A stretch of 52,123 nt of DNA from Enterobacter soli ATCC BAA-2102 (GTDB taxonomy: Bacteria > Pseudomonadota > Gammaproteobacteria > Enterobacterales > Enterobacteriaceae): NCBI RefSeq assembly GCF_001654845.1, contig NZ_LXES01000028.1:1-52123 (forward strand), read 5' to 3'. A program made the translations under genes and the position numbers. Below, piece by piece: positions 7,701 through 16,595 of this stretch; the stretch's first letter is position 1, and each line of letters opens with the position of its first letter. Below the pieces are notes generated by a model. The model did not search any database. It was not told the DNA's origin and saw only the letters and a list, made by a program, of their open reading frames with translations.

Positions 7701-8864
7701 ATGACCTCCCCCAAAACCACTGGTTTACCCTTTGTGCTGATCCTGAGCGCCTTAATGGCGTTCACCTCACTTTCTACTGACATCTACCTGCCCGCCATGC
7801 CGGTGATGACGGCCGATCTTCACGGCAATGCCGAACTGACCATCACCGGTTTCTTAATTGGTTTTGCTATCGCTCAGTTAATCTGGGGCCCCATCAGCGA
7901 TCACCTTGGTCGCCGCATTCCGCTGTTTATCGGCATGGCGCTGTTTGTGATTGGCTCGGCGGGTTGCGCACTGGCGACCGATATTACCCATATCGTTTTC
8001 TGGCGGGTGTTTCAGGCGTTAGGTGCATGCACCGGGCCGATGCTGGCGCGAGCGATGATCCGCGACCTGTTCAGCCGTACCCGCGCGGCACAAATGCTGT
8101 CGACGCTGGTGATTGTGATGGCCATTGCCCCGATTGCCGGGCCGCTGATTGGCGGGCAGATGATCAAATTCACCTCCTGGCACAGCATCTTCTGGCTGTT
8201 GGTGGTGATTGGCATCCTGATGTTTGCTTCGCTGTGGTGGCTTCCAGAAACGCTGGCGGAAGAGAAACGCGTTAAGGCCTCGGTTAAAGGCGCGTTCAAA
8301 AACTATGTTGCGCTGCTGCGTAACCGTAAATTTATGCAGTTCACCCTCAGCCTGACCAGCTACTACGTGGCGGCCTATGCGTTTATTACCGGTTCGCCGT
8401 TCGTCTATATCCGCTACTTCGGCATCGCCCCGCAATATTACGGCTGGCTGTTTGCCGTTAATATCGTGGGCGTGATGGGCATGAGTTTTGTGAACCGCAG
8501 GCTGGTGAATCGCTACTCGCTTGAGATACTGCTGAAATATGCCTCAAGCGTCGCGGCGCTTGCCGCCGTGGCGATGGCTGCCAGCGTCTGGTTCCATGTG
8601 GGCGGCATTGCGCTGATTGTGGTGCTGATTTTTATCTTCTTCTCGATGAACGGCATTATTGCTGCCAGCTCCACCGCCGCCGCGCTGGATGCGGTGCCAG
8701 GTAATGCAGGGTCGGCGTCGGCGCTGATTGGCTCCCTGCAATACGGCAGCGGCATTGTTTCGTCTTTGCTGCTGGCGACACTGAGCGACGGCACGCCGTG
8801 GACAATGGCGTGGATCATCGCGTTGTTTGCCACTCTCGCCATGCTGCTGGCGCAGAAAAAATAG
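7701..8864 (+). CDS. Bcr/CflA-type drug-resistance MFS exporter
   Basis: A 387-residue protein with twelve predicted membrane helices. The segment STDIYLPAMP in helix 1 is characteristic of the Bcr/CflA subfamily, and the loop 2-3 motif appears as GPISDHLGRRIPL. Family members expel bicyclomycin, chloramphenicol or other small molecules, and sometimes amino acids, using the proton gradient. The substrate here is unknown. It stands 145 bp downstream of a co-directional LysR gene. Its stop codon directly abuts, with no spacer, the stop of the convergent M20 hydrolase. Confidence 0.85.
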   Translation: MTSPKTTGLPFVLILSALMAFTSLSTDIYLPAMPVMTADLHGNAELTITGFLIGFAIAQLIWGPISDHLGRRIPLFIGMALFVIGSAGCALATDITHIVFWRVFQALGACTGPMLARAMIRDLFSRTRAAQMLSTLVIVMAIAPIAGPLIGGQMIKFTSWHSIFWLLVVIGILMFASLWWLPETLAEEKRVKASVKGAFKNYVALLRNRKFMQFTLSLTSYYVAAYAFITGSPFVYIRYFGIAPQYYGWLFAVNIVGVMGMSFVNRRLVNRYSLEILLKYASSVAALAAVAMAASVWFHVGGIALIVVLIFIFFSMNGIIAASSTAAALDAVPGNAGSASALIGSLQYGSGIVSSLLLATLSDGTPWTMAWIIALFATLAMLLAQKK

Positions 8865-10046
8865 TCAGATACCCTCAAACAGCGAGCTGACCAGCGCAAT
8901 ATGCGCCTTCACGCCCACTGCCAGCGCGGCCTCATCAATGCGGAAGTGCGGGTTGTGGACGTTCCACACCGCGCCTTTCTCCTGATTACCGCAGCCGATA
9001 AACAGGAACGAGCCGGGGATTTTCTCCTGATAAGAGGAGAAATCCTCGCTGCCAAACAGGGCGCGGTCGGCAAGTTGCAGGGTATCGTCGCCAAAGTGTT
9101 CGGCAATTGCCGCTCTGGCGATGGCATTAGTGTCGGCATGATTATTGCCAACGGCATAACCTTGCTGCCAGCAGATCTCCGCGCGTGCGCCGTGGGCACT
9201 CACTACGCCTTCAACAATGCGCTGCATCAGCTGCGGCACCTGTTCGCGCACCTGCTGGTTATGGGTACGCACGGTGCCCGCCAGACGGGCGCTGTCCGGG
9301 ATAACGTTATAGCTGTCACCTGCCTGGAAGGTGGCAATGGTCAGTACCGGGGCGTTGATCGGGTCGAGATTACGCGCCACCACGTTTTGCAGGGCGGTGA
9401 CCACTTCGGCACCGATCACCACCGGGTCGATACAAAACTGCGGCATCGAGCCGTGGCCGCCCTGACCATAAATGGTGATATCGAAGTTGTCGCTGGAGGC
9501 GACATACACCCCTTCTTTCAGCGTGATTTTGCCGGTCGGGCTGGTCGGGAAAACGTGCAGGCCAAAGATCTTCTCCACATCATCGACCACACCTTTTTCG
9601 ACCAGCTCACGGGCGCCGCCCGGCGGCACTTCTTCGGCTGGCTGGAAGATAAACTTAATGCTGCCGTGCAGCTGGCTGCGCAGATGGCACAGGACCTTCG
9701 CCGCGCCCATCAGCATCGCGGTGTGCGCATCGTGGCCGCAGGCGTGCATCACGCCGGGTCGGGTTGAGCTGAAGGTTTCGCCGCTCTCTTCCTGTAACGG
9801 CAGGGCGTCGATATCCGCACGCAGCGCCCACATGGGGTCGGGTTTGTCACCGTGCAGTACGGCAATGACGCTGTTCTCTACCGGGCGGCTAAGCTCCAGC
9901 TCCGGCAGGGTTGCCAGTTCACGGGCGATATAATCGGCCGTCGGTTTCTCCTGGAAAGAGAGGTCCGGGTTGGCATGAATATGTCTGCGCCAGCGGATCA
10001 CATCTTCATTGACGTCGCGGATAAGGTTTTCAATCGTACTTTTCAT
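8865..10046 (-). CDS. M20 family amidohydrolase (hippurate hydrolase / N-acyl-amino-acid deacylase type)
   Basis: A 393-residue peptidase-M20 protein. Metal-site motifs are visible: [10 protein letters not shown], the catalytic Glu pair in FQPAEE, a later His in GLHVFP, and the C-terminal GSEDFSSY with PHFRIDE. A small dimerisation domain lies between about residues 185 and 300, including GHGSMP. Members cleave N-acyl or N-aroyl amino acids in the cytoplasm. The start is ATG at 10046, preceded by AAGGAGA; a GTG one codon earlier is possible. It lies 11 nt downstream of an MFS importer gene and probably hydrolyses the compound that importer brings in. No signal peptide is seen. Confidence 0.88.
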   Translation of the reverse strand: MKSTIENLIRDVNEDVIRWRRHIHANPDLSFQEKPTADYIARELATLPELELSRPVENSVIAVLHGDKPDPMWALRADIDALPLQEESGETFSSTRPGVMHACGHDAHTAMLMGAAKVLCHLRSQLHGSIKFIFQPAEEVPPGGARELVEKGVVDDVEKIFGLHVFPTSPTGKITLKEGVYVASSDNFDITIYGQGGHGSMPQFCIDPVVIGAEVVTALQNVVARNLDPINAPVLTIATFQAGDSYNVIPDSARLAGTVRTHNQQVREQVPQLMQRIVEGVVSAHGARAEICWQQGYAVGNNHADTNAIARAAIAEHFGDDTLQLADRALFGSEDFSSYQEKIPGSFLFIGCGNQEKGAVWNVHNPHFRIDEAALAVGVKAHIALVSSLFEGI

Positions 10047-10057
10047 CACAGTCTCCT

Positions 10058-11245
10058 TCAGTCAGTCACGGGTTGCGAAGTCGCGGTTTTTTTGATTAAC
10101 GGCGTGATTGCCACGCCGGCGCACACCATCGCCAGTGACAGGAAAATAAATGCGCTTTCATAGCTGTGGCTTTGCCCGACCAGATAGCCAATCACCACCG
10201 GGGAAACGAAACCGCCCAGCGTGCCGCCAGTATTGATAAGGCCAATCGCCGAGCCCATGGTGCTTTCCGGCAGGCGCTTCATCGGCAGGGTAAAGGCGGT
10301 CACAAAGGTCGCCATCAGGAAGATCTCCCCCACAAACAGCAGGGCGCTGGCGGAGAGCGCGGTCGAGGTATGGAAAATCCCAAGAATAGCGGCGGCGCTG
10401 ATCAGCGCGCAGACCAAAATCACCTGCGGCTCGCGGTTGTGGAAATACTTGCCCACCAGCCAGCCGGTACAGAGCGAAGAGAGCCAAATCCCCGCGCCGC
10501 CTGCGGCCACAATGTAGCCCGACACCTCCAGCGGCATCCCCATGCTTTGCACGAAGAATTTTGGCAGCCAGGCCATCAGGCCATAGCTTGGAATGTTGAC
10601 GCAAAACACCGAGACAAACAGCAGCAGTACCGTGGGGTTGCGCCACAACACGTCGCTGCGCTCCTGTGATTGCGGCCGTGGTGCGGGCTTGTGATACGGC
10701 ACGCGCAGGGTGATCAGCAATGCGATGGCGCAGGCAGCGATCCCTAACGAGACAAAGGAGAGATGCCAGCCCAGGTGTTCCAGCGCCGAGACGGCCACAA
10801 TCGGCCCGACGGTCATCGCCAGCCCTGCGGAAGAGAGCAGCACCGACTGGGCAAAGGTGCGTTTTTCCAGCGTGAAGTTGCTGACTACCGCTTTGGCGCA
10901 CGAGCAGGGGTAACCGGAATGCCCCACGCCCGAAAGAAAGCGGAACACCAGCAGCAGGCCAAAACTCATCCCTAGCGCGCCAAAGCACAGGGCGAAGATC
11001 CCCAGTGCGCACAGGGACATGATTAGCATGGGTTTGTAGCCGAGCCTGTCGTTCAGCCAGCCTGCGGGCACCTGAAACAGCGAATAGGCAAGAAAGAAGA
11101 TCCCGGTAATGTAGCCAAGCTGTGCGGTGCTTAGCCCAAACTCTTTTTCGATGGGCAGCAGGGCAAAGCCCATCACGGTTTTGTCGATGTACACCACGAC
11201 ATAACCGATAAAGAGTAAAAAAATCATCTGTGACTGGCTTTTCAT
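10058..11245 (-). CDS. MFS transporter (anion:cation symporter-like), partner of the M20 hydrolase
   Basis: A 395-residue, twelve-helix major facilitator. It has [21 protein letters not shown] in the first helix and loop, and [11 protein letters not shown] in the helix 2-3 loop. It resembles the family that imports organic anions such as sugar acids or aromatic acids. The gene is first in a two-gene operon with the M20 amidohydrolase and is divergent from a LysR gene 127 bp away. The combination points to uptake and cleavage of an N-acyl or aroyl amino acid such as hippurate. The substrate is an inference from gene partnership, not from the transporter sequence. Confidence 0.82.
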   Translation of the reverse strand: MKSQSQMIFLLFIGYVVVYIDKTVMGFALLPIEKEFGLSTAQLGYITGIFFLAYSLFQVPAGWLNDRLGYKPMLIMSLCALGIFALCFGALGMSFGLLLVFRFLSGVGHSGYPCSCAKAVVSNFTLEKRTFAQSVLLSSAGLAMTVGPIVAVSALEHLGWHLSFVSLGIAACAIALLITLRVPYHKPAPRPQSQERSDVLWRNPTVLLLFVSVFCVNIPSYGLMAWLPKFFVQSMGMPLEVSGYIVAAGGAGIWLSSLCTGWLVGKYFHNREPQVILVCALISAAAILGIFHTSTALSASALLFVGEIFLMATFVTAFTLPMKRLPESTMGSAIGLINTGGTLGGFVSPVVIGYLVGQSHSYESAFIFLSLAMVCAGVAITPLIKKTATSQPVTD

Positions 11246-11372
11246 TATGTTTTCCGCCTGGCGTCAGAGTGCGATGAGAGAGGTTGTGTGCCCTCTGAAT
11301 CTAGGGGTTTACCGAAAAGGCGGGAAGATATAATTTTTCTATAGGTGATGCTTTTTTGTTATAGGGTGAGTG

Positions 11373-12281
11373 ATGAAATATTTGCCAAAAATTGGCCATC
11401 TTCAGGCCTTTCGTCAGGTCGCACGTAGCGGCAGTATTCGTTCGGCATCGCGTGAGCTGGGCGTTTCGCAGCCCGGTTTGAGCCGTACCTTGCGTGAGCT
11501 TGAGCAAACTTTAGGCACACAACTTTTGTTACGCAGTAAAGAGGGCATTGCCCTGACGGAAGCGGGGATCGCCTTTTCGCAACGGGCGGAATGGGTCCTT
11601 GAAGAGCTAAAACGTGCCGCCGAAGAGGTGGAGCAGATTAATCACTTTACGCATGGTCGGCTAACCGTGGGGTTTTCATCGTTGATTGCCCTGACCGTGT
11701 TTCCCGGTGTGGCCGATGCCTTTAAACAGACGCTGCCGCAGGTGCTGCTGACGGCCAAAGAGGGGCAACTCTCATCGCTGCTACCGGGCGTGCGTAACGG
11801 CGAAATCGATATCGCCATTGGCTCTGTTGATCCCATGGCTCCGCCGGAAGGGGTGATGATCGAGCCGCTGTTCACCTCGCCGTTTTGTATTATTGCCCGC
11901 AAAGGACACCCGTTGGCGAACGCCGATAATCTGCTGGCACTTCGCCAGGCCAAATGGCTGCTGCCAGAGTCCTCTATGGGGTATTACCAGCAACTGCAAA
12001 ATGAGCTGAGCCATTTTTACCGCCAGGTAGAGGTCACCCCGCTGCGCACGGACTCCGTGATCACCGGGCTGAATATGGTGCTCAACGCCGATTACCTGAC
12101 GGTGGTCGCCAGGGCCATGTGCCAGCCTTTGCAGCTTGACGACAGGCTGGTGGCGCTGCCGATAACCCAGCTGCCCTCGGCTCAGTATTGCGCGGTGTGG
12201 TCGCAAAAATCGGCGATGACCACCAATGCCCGCCAGTTTTTGATTCGCCTGCGCGAAGCCTGCCGACAGTTTAGCTGGTAG
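11373..12281 (+). CDS. LysR-family regulator of the adjacent transporter-hydrolase operon
   Basis: A 302-residue LysR protein. The N-terminal helix-turn-helix is GHLQAFRQVARSGSIRSASR with SQPGLSRTLRELEQTLGTQL (about 8-60), followed by the two-lobed effector domain. The overall sequence resembles AbgR, the E. coli regulator of p-aminobenzoyl-glutamate uptake and cleavage, which fits the neighbouring M20 hydrolase and importer. The ATG at 11373 has AGGG a few bases upstream; a GTG at 11370 is in frame. The 127-bp divergent gap is where it should bind, but I could not identify a convincing site by eye. Confidence 0.87.
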   Translation: MKYLPKIGHLQAFRQVARSGSIRSASRELGVSQPGLSRTLRELEQTLGTQLLLRSKEGIALTEAGIAFSQRAEWVLEELKRAAEEVEQINHFTHGRLTVGFSSLIALTVFPGVADAFKQTLPQVLLTAKEGQLSSLLPGVRNGEIDIAIGSVDPMAPPEGVMIEPLFTSPFCIIARKGHPLANADNLLALRQAKWLLPESSMGYYQQLQNELSHFYRQVEVTPLRTDSVITGLNMVLNADYLTVVARAMCQPLQLDDRLVALPITQLPSAQYCAVWSQKSAMTTNARQFLIRLREACRQFSW

Positions 12282-12360
12282 CCAGCAGATCCCACTTTCG
12301 ACTGACCGAGGATTTCAGTCTCTCGCGCCATGCTCTAGGTATCTGCTTACGGAGGTGCTT

Positions 12361-12450
12361 ATGGCCTGGCGACCCATTCTCTATGTGATCCTGACAACTC
12401 ATCCCCGTCTTAGCGCGCGGCGTGCCCGGCTGCGCCTGGTACACGGCTAG
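12361..12450 (+). CDS. Possible 29-codon small ORF with strong ribosome site
   Basis: An ATG at 12361 follows GGAGGT with 4-nt spacing, near the optimum, and opens a frame of 29 codons ending in TAG. The peptide is MAWRPILYVILTTHPRLSAR followed by RARLRLVHG: a short hydrophobic N-terminal half and an Arg-rich C-terminal half. I do not recognise it. It lies between a LysR gene and mmuP, upstream of the mmuP MetJ boxes, so it could be a leader peptide or an independent small protein. The length is short enough for chance; the ribosome site is the main support. Confidence 0.35.
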   Translation: MAWRPILYVILTTHPRLSARRARLRLVHG

Positions 12451-12487
12451 CTTTTTGTTAACATTCGCGGTATAACACACCTTCTTT

Positions 12488-12519
12488 GGATGTTTAGATG
12501 TCCATACGTATAGAAGGTA
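12488..12519 (+). promoter_or_regulatory. Tandem MetJ boxes before mmuP
   Basis: Four consecutive 8-mers match the met box AGACGTCT to differing degrees: GGATGTTT, AGATGTCC, ATACGTAT and the weaker AGAAGGTA. The second and third match six of eight bases. MetJ with S-adenosylmethionine binds such tandem boxes and represses sulfur-amino-acid genes. The array ends three bases before the mmuP ATG and overlaps its ribosome site. A -10-like TATAAC lies at 12471-12476. Confidence 0.6.
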
Positions 12520-12521
12520 AT

Positions 12522-13922
12522 ATGCAAACACAACAAGAAAATGGGCAGCTTAAGCGCACCATGAAAACACGCCACCTGATTATGCTTTCGCTGGGTGGCG
12601 TGATTGGCACAGGGTTATTTTTCAATACCGGATACATTATTTCGACAACCGGTGCCGCGGGCACGCTGCTGGCGTACCTGATTGGCGCGCTGGTGGTCTG
12701 GCTGGTGATGCAGTGTCTGGGTGAGCTTTCCGTCGCGATGCCAGAAACCGGCGCGTTTCACGTTTACGCTGCCCGCTATCTTGGCCCGGCCACCGGTTAC
12801 ACCGTGGCGTGGCTTTACTGGCTTACCTGGACGGTGGCGCTCGGTTCGAGCTTTACCGCTGCCGGATTCTGTATGCAGTACTGGTTCCCGCAGGTGCCCG
12901 TCTGGGCGTGGTGCGTGGTGTTCTGCGCGGTGATTTTTGGTCTGAACGTGATCTCCACGCGCTTCTTCGCCGAAGGGGAATTCTGGTTCTCGCTGATTAA
13001 AGTGATCACCATCATCGCCTTTATTATTCTTGGCGGCGCGGCAATCTTTGGTTTTATCCCGATGCAGGACGGTTCACCTGCGCCGGGCTTAACGAATATT
13101 ACGGCTGAAGGCTGGTTCCCGCACGGCGGCCTGCCAATCCTGATGACCATGGTGGCGGTGAACTTTGCCTTCTCCGGCACCGAGCTTATCGGCATTGCCG
13201 CCGGAGAAACGGAAAACCCGCACAAGGTGATCCCGGTGGCAATCCGTACCACCATCGCGCGCCTGATTATCTTCTTTATCGGCACCGTGTTTGTGCTGGC
13301 GGCGCTTATTCCGATGCAGCAGGCGGGCGTGGAAAAGAGCCCGTTTGTACTGGTGTTTGAAAAGGTCGGCATTCCTTATGCCGCAGACATTTTTAACTTT
13401 GTGATTTTGACGGCGATCCTCTCGGCGGCCAACTCCGGGTTGTATGCCTCGGGCCGGATGCTGTGGTCGCTCTCGAACGAGAAAACGCTGCCGCGCTGCT
13501 TCGCCCGCGTCAATAAAAACGGCGTACCGCTGACGGCGCTCTCCGTTTCTATGCTGGGCGGCGTGCTGGCGTTGTTCTCAAGCGTGGTGGCGCCAGACAC
13601 GGTGTTTGTGGCGCTGTCGGCGATTTCCGGCTTTGCGGTGGTGGCGGTGTGGATAAGCATCTGCGCATCGCACTTTGTTTTCCGCCGTCGCCATGTGCAG
13701 TCCGGCCAGCCGTTGTCTGCGTTGCAGTATCGTGCGCCGTGGTATCCGCTGGTGCCGGTGCTCGGGTTTGTGTTGTGCGTGGTGGCCTGCGTTGGCCTGG
13801 CGTTTGACCCCAGCCAGAGAATCGCTCTTTACTGCGGCATACCCTTTGTCGCACTGTGCTATGGTGCGTATTACCTGACCCGCAACCTGACAACGCAGGA
13901 GCCTGAACATGTCGCAGAATAA
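12522..13922 (+). CDS. mmuP: S-methylmethionine permease
   Basis: A 466-residue amino-acid/polyamine/organocation permease with about twelve membrane helices. [13 protein letters not shown] in helix 1 and [13 protein letters not shown] are the substrate-site motifs of the family. It imports S-methylmethionine for conversion to methionine. The start at 12522 is chosen because AGAAGG precedes it; an ATG at 12498 lies inside the MetJ box array and has no ribosome site. The last 14 bases overlap mmuM, consistent with translational coupling. Placement next to mmuM and behind MetJ boxes supports the assignment more than the transporter sequence alone. Confidence 0.85.
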   Translation: MQTQQENGQLKRTMKTRHLIMLSLGGVIGTGLFFNTGYIISTTGAAGTLLAYLIGALVVWLVMQCLGELSVAMPETGAFHVYAARYLGPATGYTVAWLYWLTWTVALGSSFTAAGFCMQYWFPQVPVWAWCVVFCAVIFGLNVISTRFFAEGEFWFSLIKVITIIAFIILGGAAIFGFIPMQDGSPAPGLTNITAEGWFPHGGLPILMTMVAVNFAFSGTELIGIAAGETENPHKVIPVAIRTTIARLIIFFIGTVFVLAALIPMQQAGVEKSPFVLVFEKVGIPYAADIFNFVILTAILSAANSGLYASGRMLWSLSNEKTLPRCFARVNKNGVPLTALSVSMLGGVLALFSSVVAPDTVFVALSAISGFAVVAVWISICASHFVFRRRHVQSGQPLSALQYRAPWYPLVPVLGFVLCVVACVGLAFDPSQRIALYCGIPFVALCYGAYYLTRNLTTQEPEHVAE

Positions 13923-14841
13923 TCCGCTGAGCGCCATCCTTGAAACACAACCCTTTGTCATTCTCGACGGGGCGATGGCAACGGAGCTGGAAGCGCGCGG
14001 TTGTAACCTTGCCGATAGCCTGTGGTCGGCCAAAGTGCTGGTAGAAAACCCGGAACTTATTCGTGAAGTGCACCTCGACTATTTCCGCGCCGGAGCGCAG
14101 GTGGCGATTACCGCCAGTTACCAGGCAACACCCGCAGGTTTTGCGGCGCGCGGCCTGGATGACGCGCAATCCCGCGCGCTGATTGGCAAAAGCGTGGAGC
14201 TGGCACGTAAAGCACGCGAAGCGTACCTGGCTGAAAACCCGCACGCCGGCACGCTGCTGGTGGCCGGCTCCGTAGGGCCATACGGCGCGTACCTGGCCGA
14301 TGGCTCAGAATACCGCGGTGACTATGTGCGTAGCGCAGAAGAGTTCACTGCGTTCCACCGTCCACGCGTGGAAGCGCTGCTGGATGCCGGGGCCGATTTG
14401 CTGGCCTGTGAAACGCTGCCCTCTTTTGCGGAGAGCAAAGCCCTTGCCGCGTTGCTGAGCGAGTATCCGCGTGCCCGCGCGTGGTTCTCTTTTACCCTGC
14501 GTGACAGCGAGCATTTAAGCGATGGCACACCGCTGCGTGAAGTGATTGCAGAGCTGGTGCGCTACCCGCAGATTGTGGCGCTGGGCATTAACTGCATCGC
14601 GCTGGAGAATACCACGGCGGCGCTACACTATCTGCAAAGCCTGACGTCGCTGCCGCTGGTGGTTTATCCCAATTCCGGTGAGCACTATGATGCAGTGACG
14701 AAAACCTGGCATCACCACGGTGAAGCCTGTGAAGCGCTGGCGGGTTATTTACCGCAGTGGCTGGCGGCAGGCGCAAAATTAATCGGTGGATGCTGTCGCA
14801 CCACGCCAAAAGATATTGCTGAGCTGAACGCCCGGCGATAA
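13909..14841 (+). CDS. mmuM: Homocysteine S-methyltransferase
   Basis: A 310-residue cytoplasmic enzyme that transfers a methyl group from S-methylmethionine to homocysteine, giving two methionines. The (beta/alpha)8 fold begins with [16 protein letters not shown]. Zinc-ligand cysteines are visible in LGINCIA and in the C-terminal GGCCRTTP. The length is typical of the family (E. coli MmuM is 310 residues). It overlaps the end of mmuP by 14 nt in another frame. An imperfect GC-rich hairpin follows at 14850-14876. Confidence 0.93.
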   Translation: MSQNNPLSAILETQPFVILDGAMATELEARGCNLADSLWSAKVLVENPELIREVHLDYFRAGAQVAITASYQATPAGFAARGLDDAQSRALIGKSVELARKAREAYLAENPHAGTLLVAGSVGPYGAYLADGSEYRGDYVRSAEEFTAFHRPRVEALLDAGADLLACETLPSFAESKALAALLSEYPRARAWFSFTLRDSEHLSDGTPLREVIAELVRYPQIVALGINCIALENTTAALHYLQSLTSLPLVVYPNSGEHYDAVTKTWHHHGEACEALAGYLPQWLAAGAKLIGGCCRTTPKDIAELNARR

Positions 14842-15437
14842 TTCCCCGACCCGGCTAGCCGCACAAGCTGGCCGGGTAAAATATCTCTTCCTGTCTTAAT
14901 ATCCCCTTTCCGTAAAACATCAGAAGCGACGAAACAGAGTAGAATATAAGTTCGTGTGCGAACATAATTGTGTCTAAATGCGGCCGATATTTGAAATAAT
15001 GTCATTATCGTTCACACCCTGGTAACAACTACTCTCACAGCGGTACTGGATTTATGACTGCAAAATCGCGGTTTGAAATTAAGTCTTAGGTCGATAATCT
15101 AACAAGCCTCTTTTCTAAAGTATAAAAACCTAATCATATTGAAATGGATTTTTATTATTCTAATTAATCTTCTTATTTAAGGATGAATTTTCTTTTTGTC
15201 CTGGTGGGGTATTTCACCTTTTGTTTTTTCATCTTCAAGTTACTATTTATTGCATCAGCGAAGCGCAGGGAGATATGCGTAAGTTCAACTGAATTTGCTG
15301 ATGATGATGTTTAAGAGATTATTCGATTGCTGACTTTTTATTTAATTCCCTATTTTTGGGCGGGGCACATATTGCCAAAAATCAGCCATCGGAAATCTCA
15401 TTTGTGTGTCATTCACTTAATTTACAGGACGATTTTT
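14842..15437 (+). promoter_or_regulatory. 596-bp gene-free leader of the fimbrial operon
   Basis: No convincing gene is present. The region is AT-rich compared with its surroundings and must hold the fimbrial promoter. Two inverted repeats stand out: GTTCG-TGTG-CGAAC at 14950-14963, and ATTTTTGG...CCAAAAAT with arms at 15352-15359 and 15375-15382, about 55-85 bp before the major pilin start. No long inverted repeats framing an invertible promoter are seen by eye, and no recombinase gene lies nearby. Confidence 0.5.
14850..14876 (+). terminator. Hairpin after mmuM
   Basis: CCCGGCTAGC pairs with GCTGGCCGGG (one mismatch) around a 7-nt loop, 9 nt after the mmuM stop. No proper T-run follows, so termination may be weak or Rho-assisted. 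Confidence 0.45.
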
Positions 15438-15953
15438 ATGAAAATGAACAAACTCTTTACTGCACTGGTTCTGGCTTCTGGTATGGCTGCTTTTGGTGCT
15501 CAGGCAGATCAGGGCAGCGGTGTTGTGACCTTCACTGGTTCCGTTATTGATGCGCCATGCTCAATTGCGGCAGGCGATGAAGATCAGACCATCAGCCTGG
15601 GCCAGGTATCCAGCTCTGCTGTGGCGAACGGCGGTACCTCTACTCCGGTTCCATTCTACATCCACCTGGAAAACTGCTCCGTTGAAACGGCAACTACCGT
15701 CACCACCACCTTCTCTGGCTCTGACTCCAGTGTTGACGGTGCGGTACTGGGCGTGACCGGTAATGCCACTGACGTTGGCGTCGTCATGACCGACGGCGAC
15801 AGCAACACCATCACCCTGGGCGAAGCCACTGTTGGCCAGAACGTGGTTAACGGCGACAACACTCTCACTTATTCCGCGTACATCATCGGTGGCGAAGCGC
15901 CAACCGAAGGTGATTTCACCGCAGTGACTAACTGGACCCTGGCGTACGAATAA
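15438..15953 (+). CDS. Major fimbrial subunit (type 1/MR/P-like pilin)
   Basis: A 171-residue precursor with a 23-residue signal peptide ending FGAQA. The mature protein begins DQGSGVVTFTGSVIDAPCSI, with the alternating hydrophobic donor strand and first Cys of chaperone-usher pilins. The second Cys is in LENCS, and the C-terminus ends in the beta-zipper WTLAYE with the penultimate Tyr recognised by the chaperone. The start at 15438 has ACAGGA upstream; a Met two codons later is also possible. It is first in the operon and separated from the next gene by a strong hairpin, typical of the most abundant subunit. Confidence 0.93.
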   Translation: MKMNKLFTALVLASGMAAFGAQADQGSGVVTFTGSVIDAPCSIAAGDEDQTISLGQVSSSAVANGGTSTPVPFYIHLENCSVETATTVTTTFSGSDSSVDGAVLGVTGNATDVGVVMTDGDSNTITLGEATVGQNVVNGDNTLTYSAYIIGGEAPTEGDFTAVTNWTLAYE

Positions 15954-15980
15954 GCACTGACCTTATTCCGTTAATCCATT

Positions 15981-16004
15981 CAGACGGCCGAAACGGGCCG
16001 TCTG
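15981..16004 (+). terminator. Intercistronic hairpin after the major pilin
   Basis: CAGACGGCC pairs perfectly with GGCCGTCTG around a 6-nt loop in the 89-bp gap between the first and second pilin genes. No T-run follows. Such hairpins in fimbrial operons attenuate read-through or protect the major-subunit mRNA; here that role is inferred. Confidence 0.6.
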
Positions 16005-16042
16005 ATATTCGATACCGACCGAATAAGTGAAAAGGGGTTGAT

Positions 16043-16594
16043 ATGCGTTTTCTATTTTCCAGAGCCACAAACATCATGAAAGCATTCCCTTTTCTCCTGT
16101 CTGGTTATTGCCTGCCACTTATTGCTGCAAACCAGGGCGAGGGCGCCGTCCTTATTCAGGGGGCTGTGTTTTATACCCCTTGCGCAATTGACCTTGATAG
16201 CCGCGACCAGACGATTGATATGGGCGATACGCCCGTGTCCGAAATAGCAACCAAAGGCTATGGGCCGACCCGCCAATTTTCCGTTCGCTTAATTAACTGC
16301 CTGATGCTGCCGAAGCCAGGCCATAACCAATACGACTCCGAGTATTACCAGATTACGTTCGAACCTATAACCGGTTCGGAGCGATTTGCTATTCGCGGTG
16401 AGGCACAAGGCATTGAGCTGGCAATTCGCGATACCGAGGGTTATCGCGCACAGCCCGGAGTGGCTTTCCCCGCCAAAGAGGTGACTGCCGGAAGCATGAA
16501 CCTGAATTTTTCACTTCAGCTTGTCAGCAACGGTCAACCACTTAAAGCCGGTGATTACCAGTCTCTGATCCGCTTCAGAATGGATTACTACTGA
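16043..16594 (+). CDS. Minor fimbrial subunit in PapH/MrpB position
   Basis: A 183-residue secreted pilin-like protein. GGGG a few bases upstream supports the start at 16043; Met12 would give a more ordinary signal peptide (MKAFPFLLSGYCLPLIAA). The mature part carries GAVFYTPCAIDL and LINCLM, the two disulfide cysteines, and ends with FRMDYY as the chaperone-binding strand. As the second gene, before the usher, it sits where PapH or MrpB lies in related operons. That position suggests a subunit that stops fibre growth and anchors the fibre. Function is inferred from position. Confidence 0.82.
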   Translation: MRFLFSRATNIMKAFPFLLSGYCLPLIAANQGEGAVLIQGAVFYTPCAIDLDSRDQTIDMGDTPVSEIATKGYGPTRQFSVRLINCLMLPKPGHNQYDSEYYQITFEPITGSERFAIRGEAQGIELAIRDTEGYRAQPGVAFPAKEVTAGSMNLNFSLQLVSNGQPLKAGDYQSLIRFRMDYY

Positions 16595-16595
16595 G

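Noticed and set aside
8901..9767. Rightward open frame of 288 codons opposite the M20 hydrolase
   Set aside because: It is a shadow of a gene with complete metal-site motifs; GC-rich codon use leaves this antisense frame open.
14842..15437. Possible fim-type invertible promoter switch
   Set aside because: I looked for long inverted repeats framing a promoter and for a tyrosine recombinase gene nearby and found neither; the short inverted repeats seen are more like operators or hairpins.
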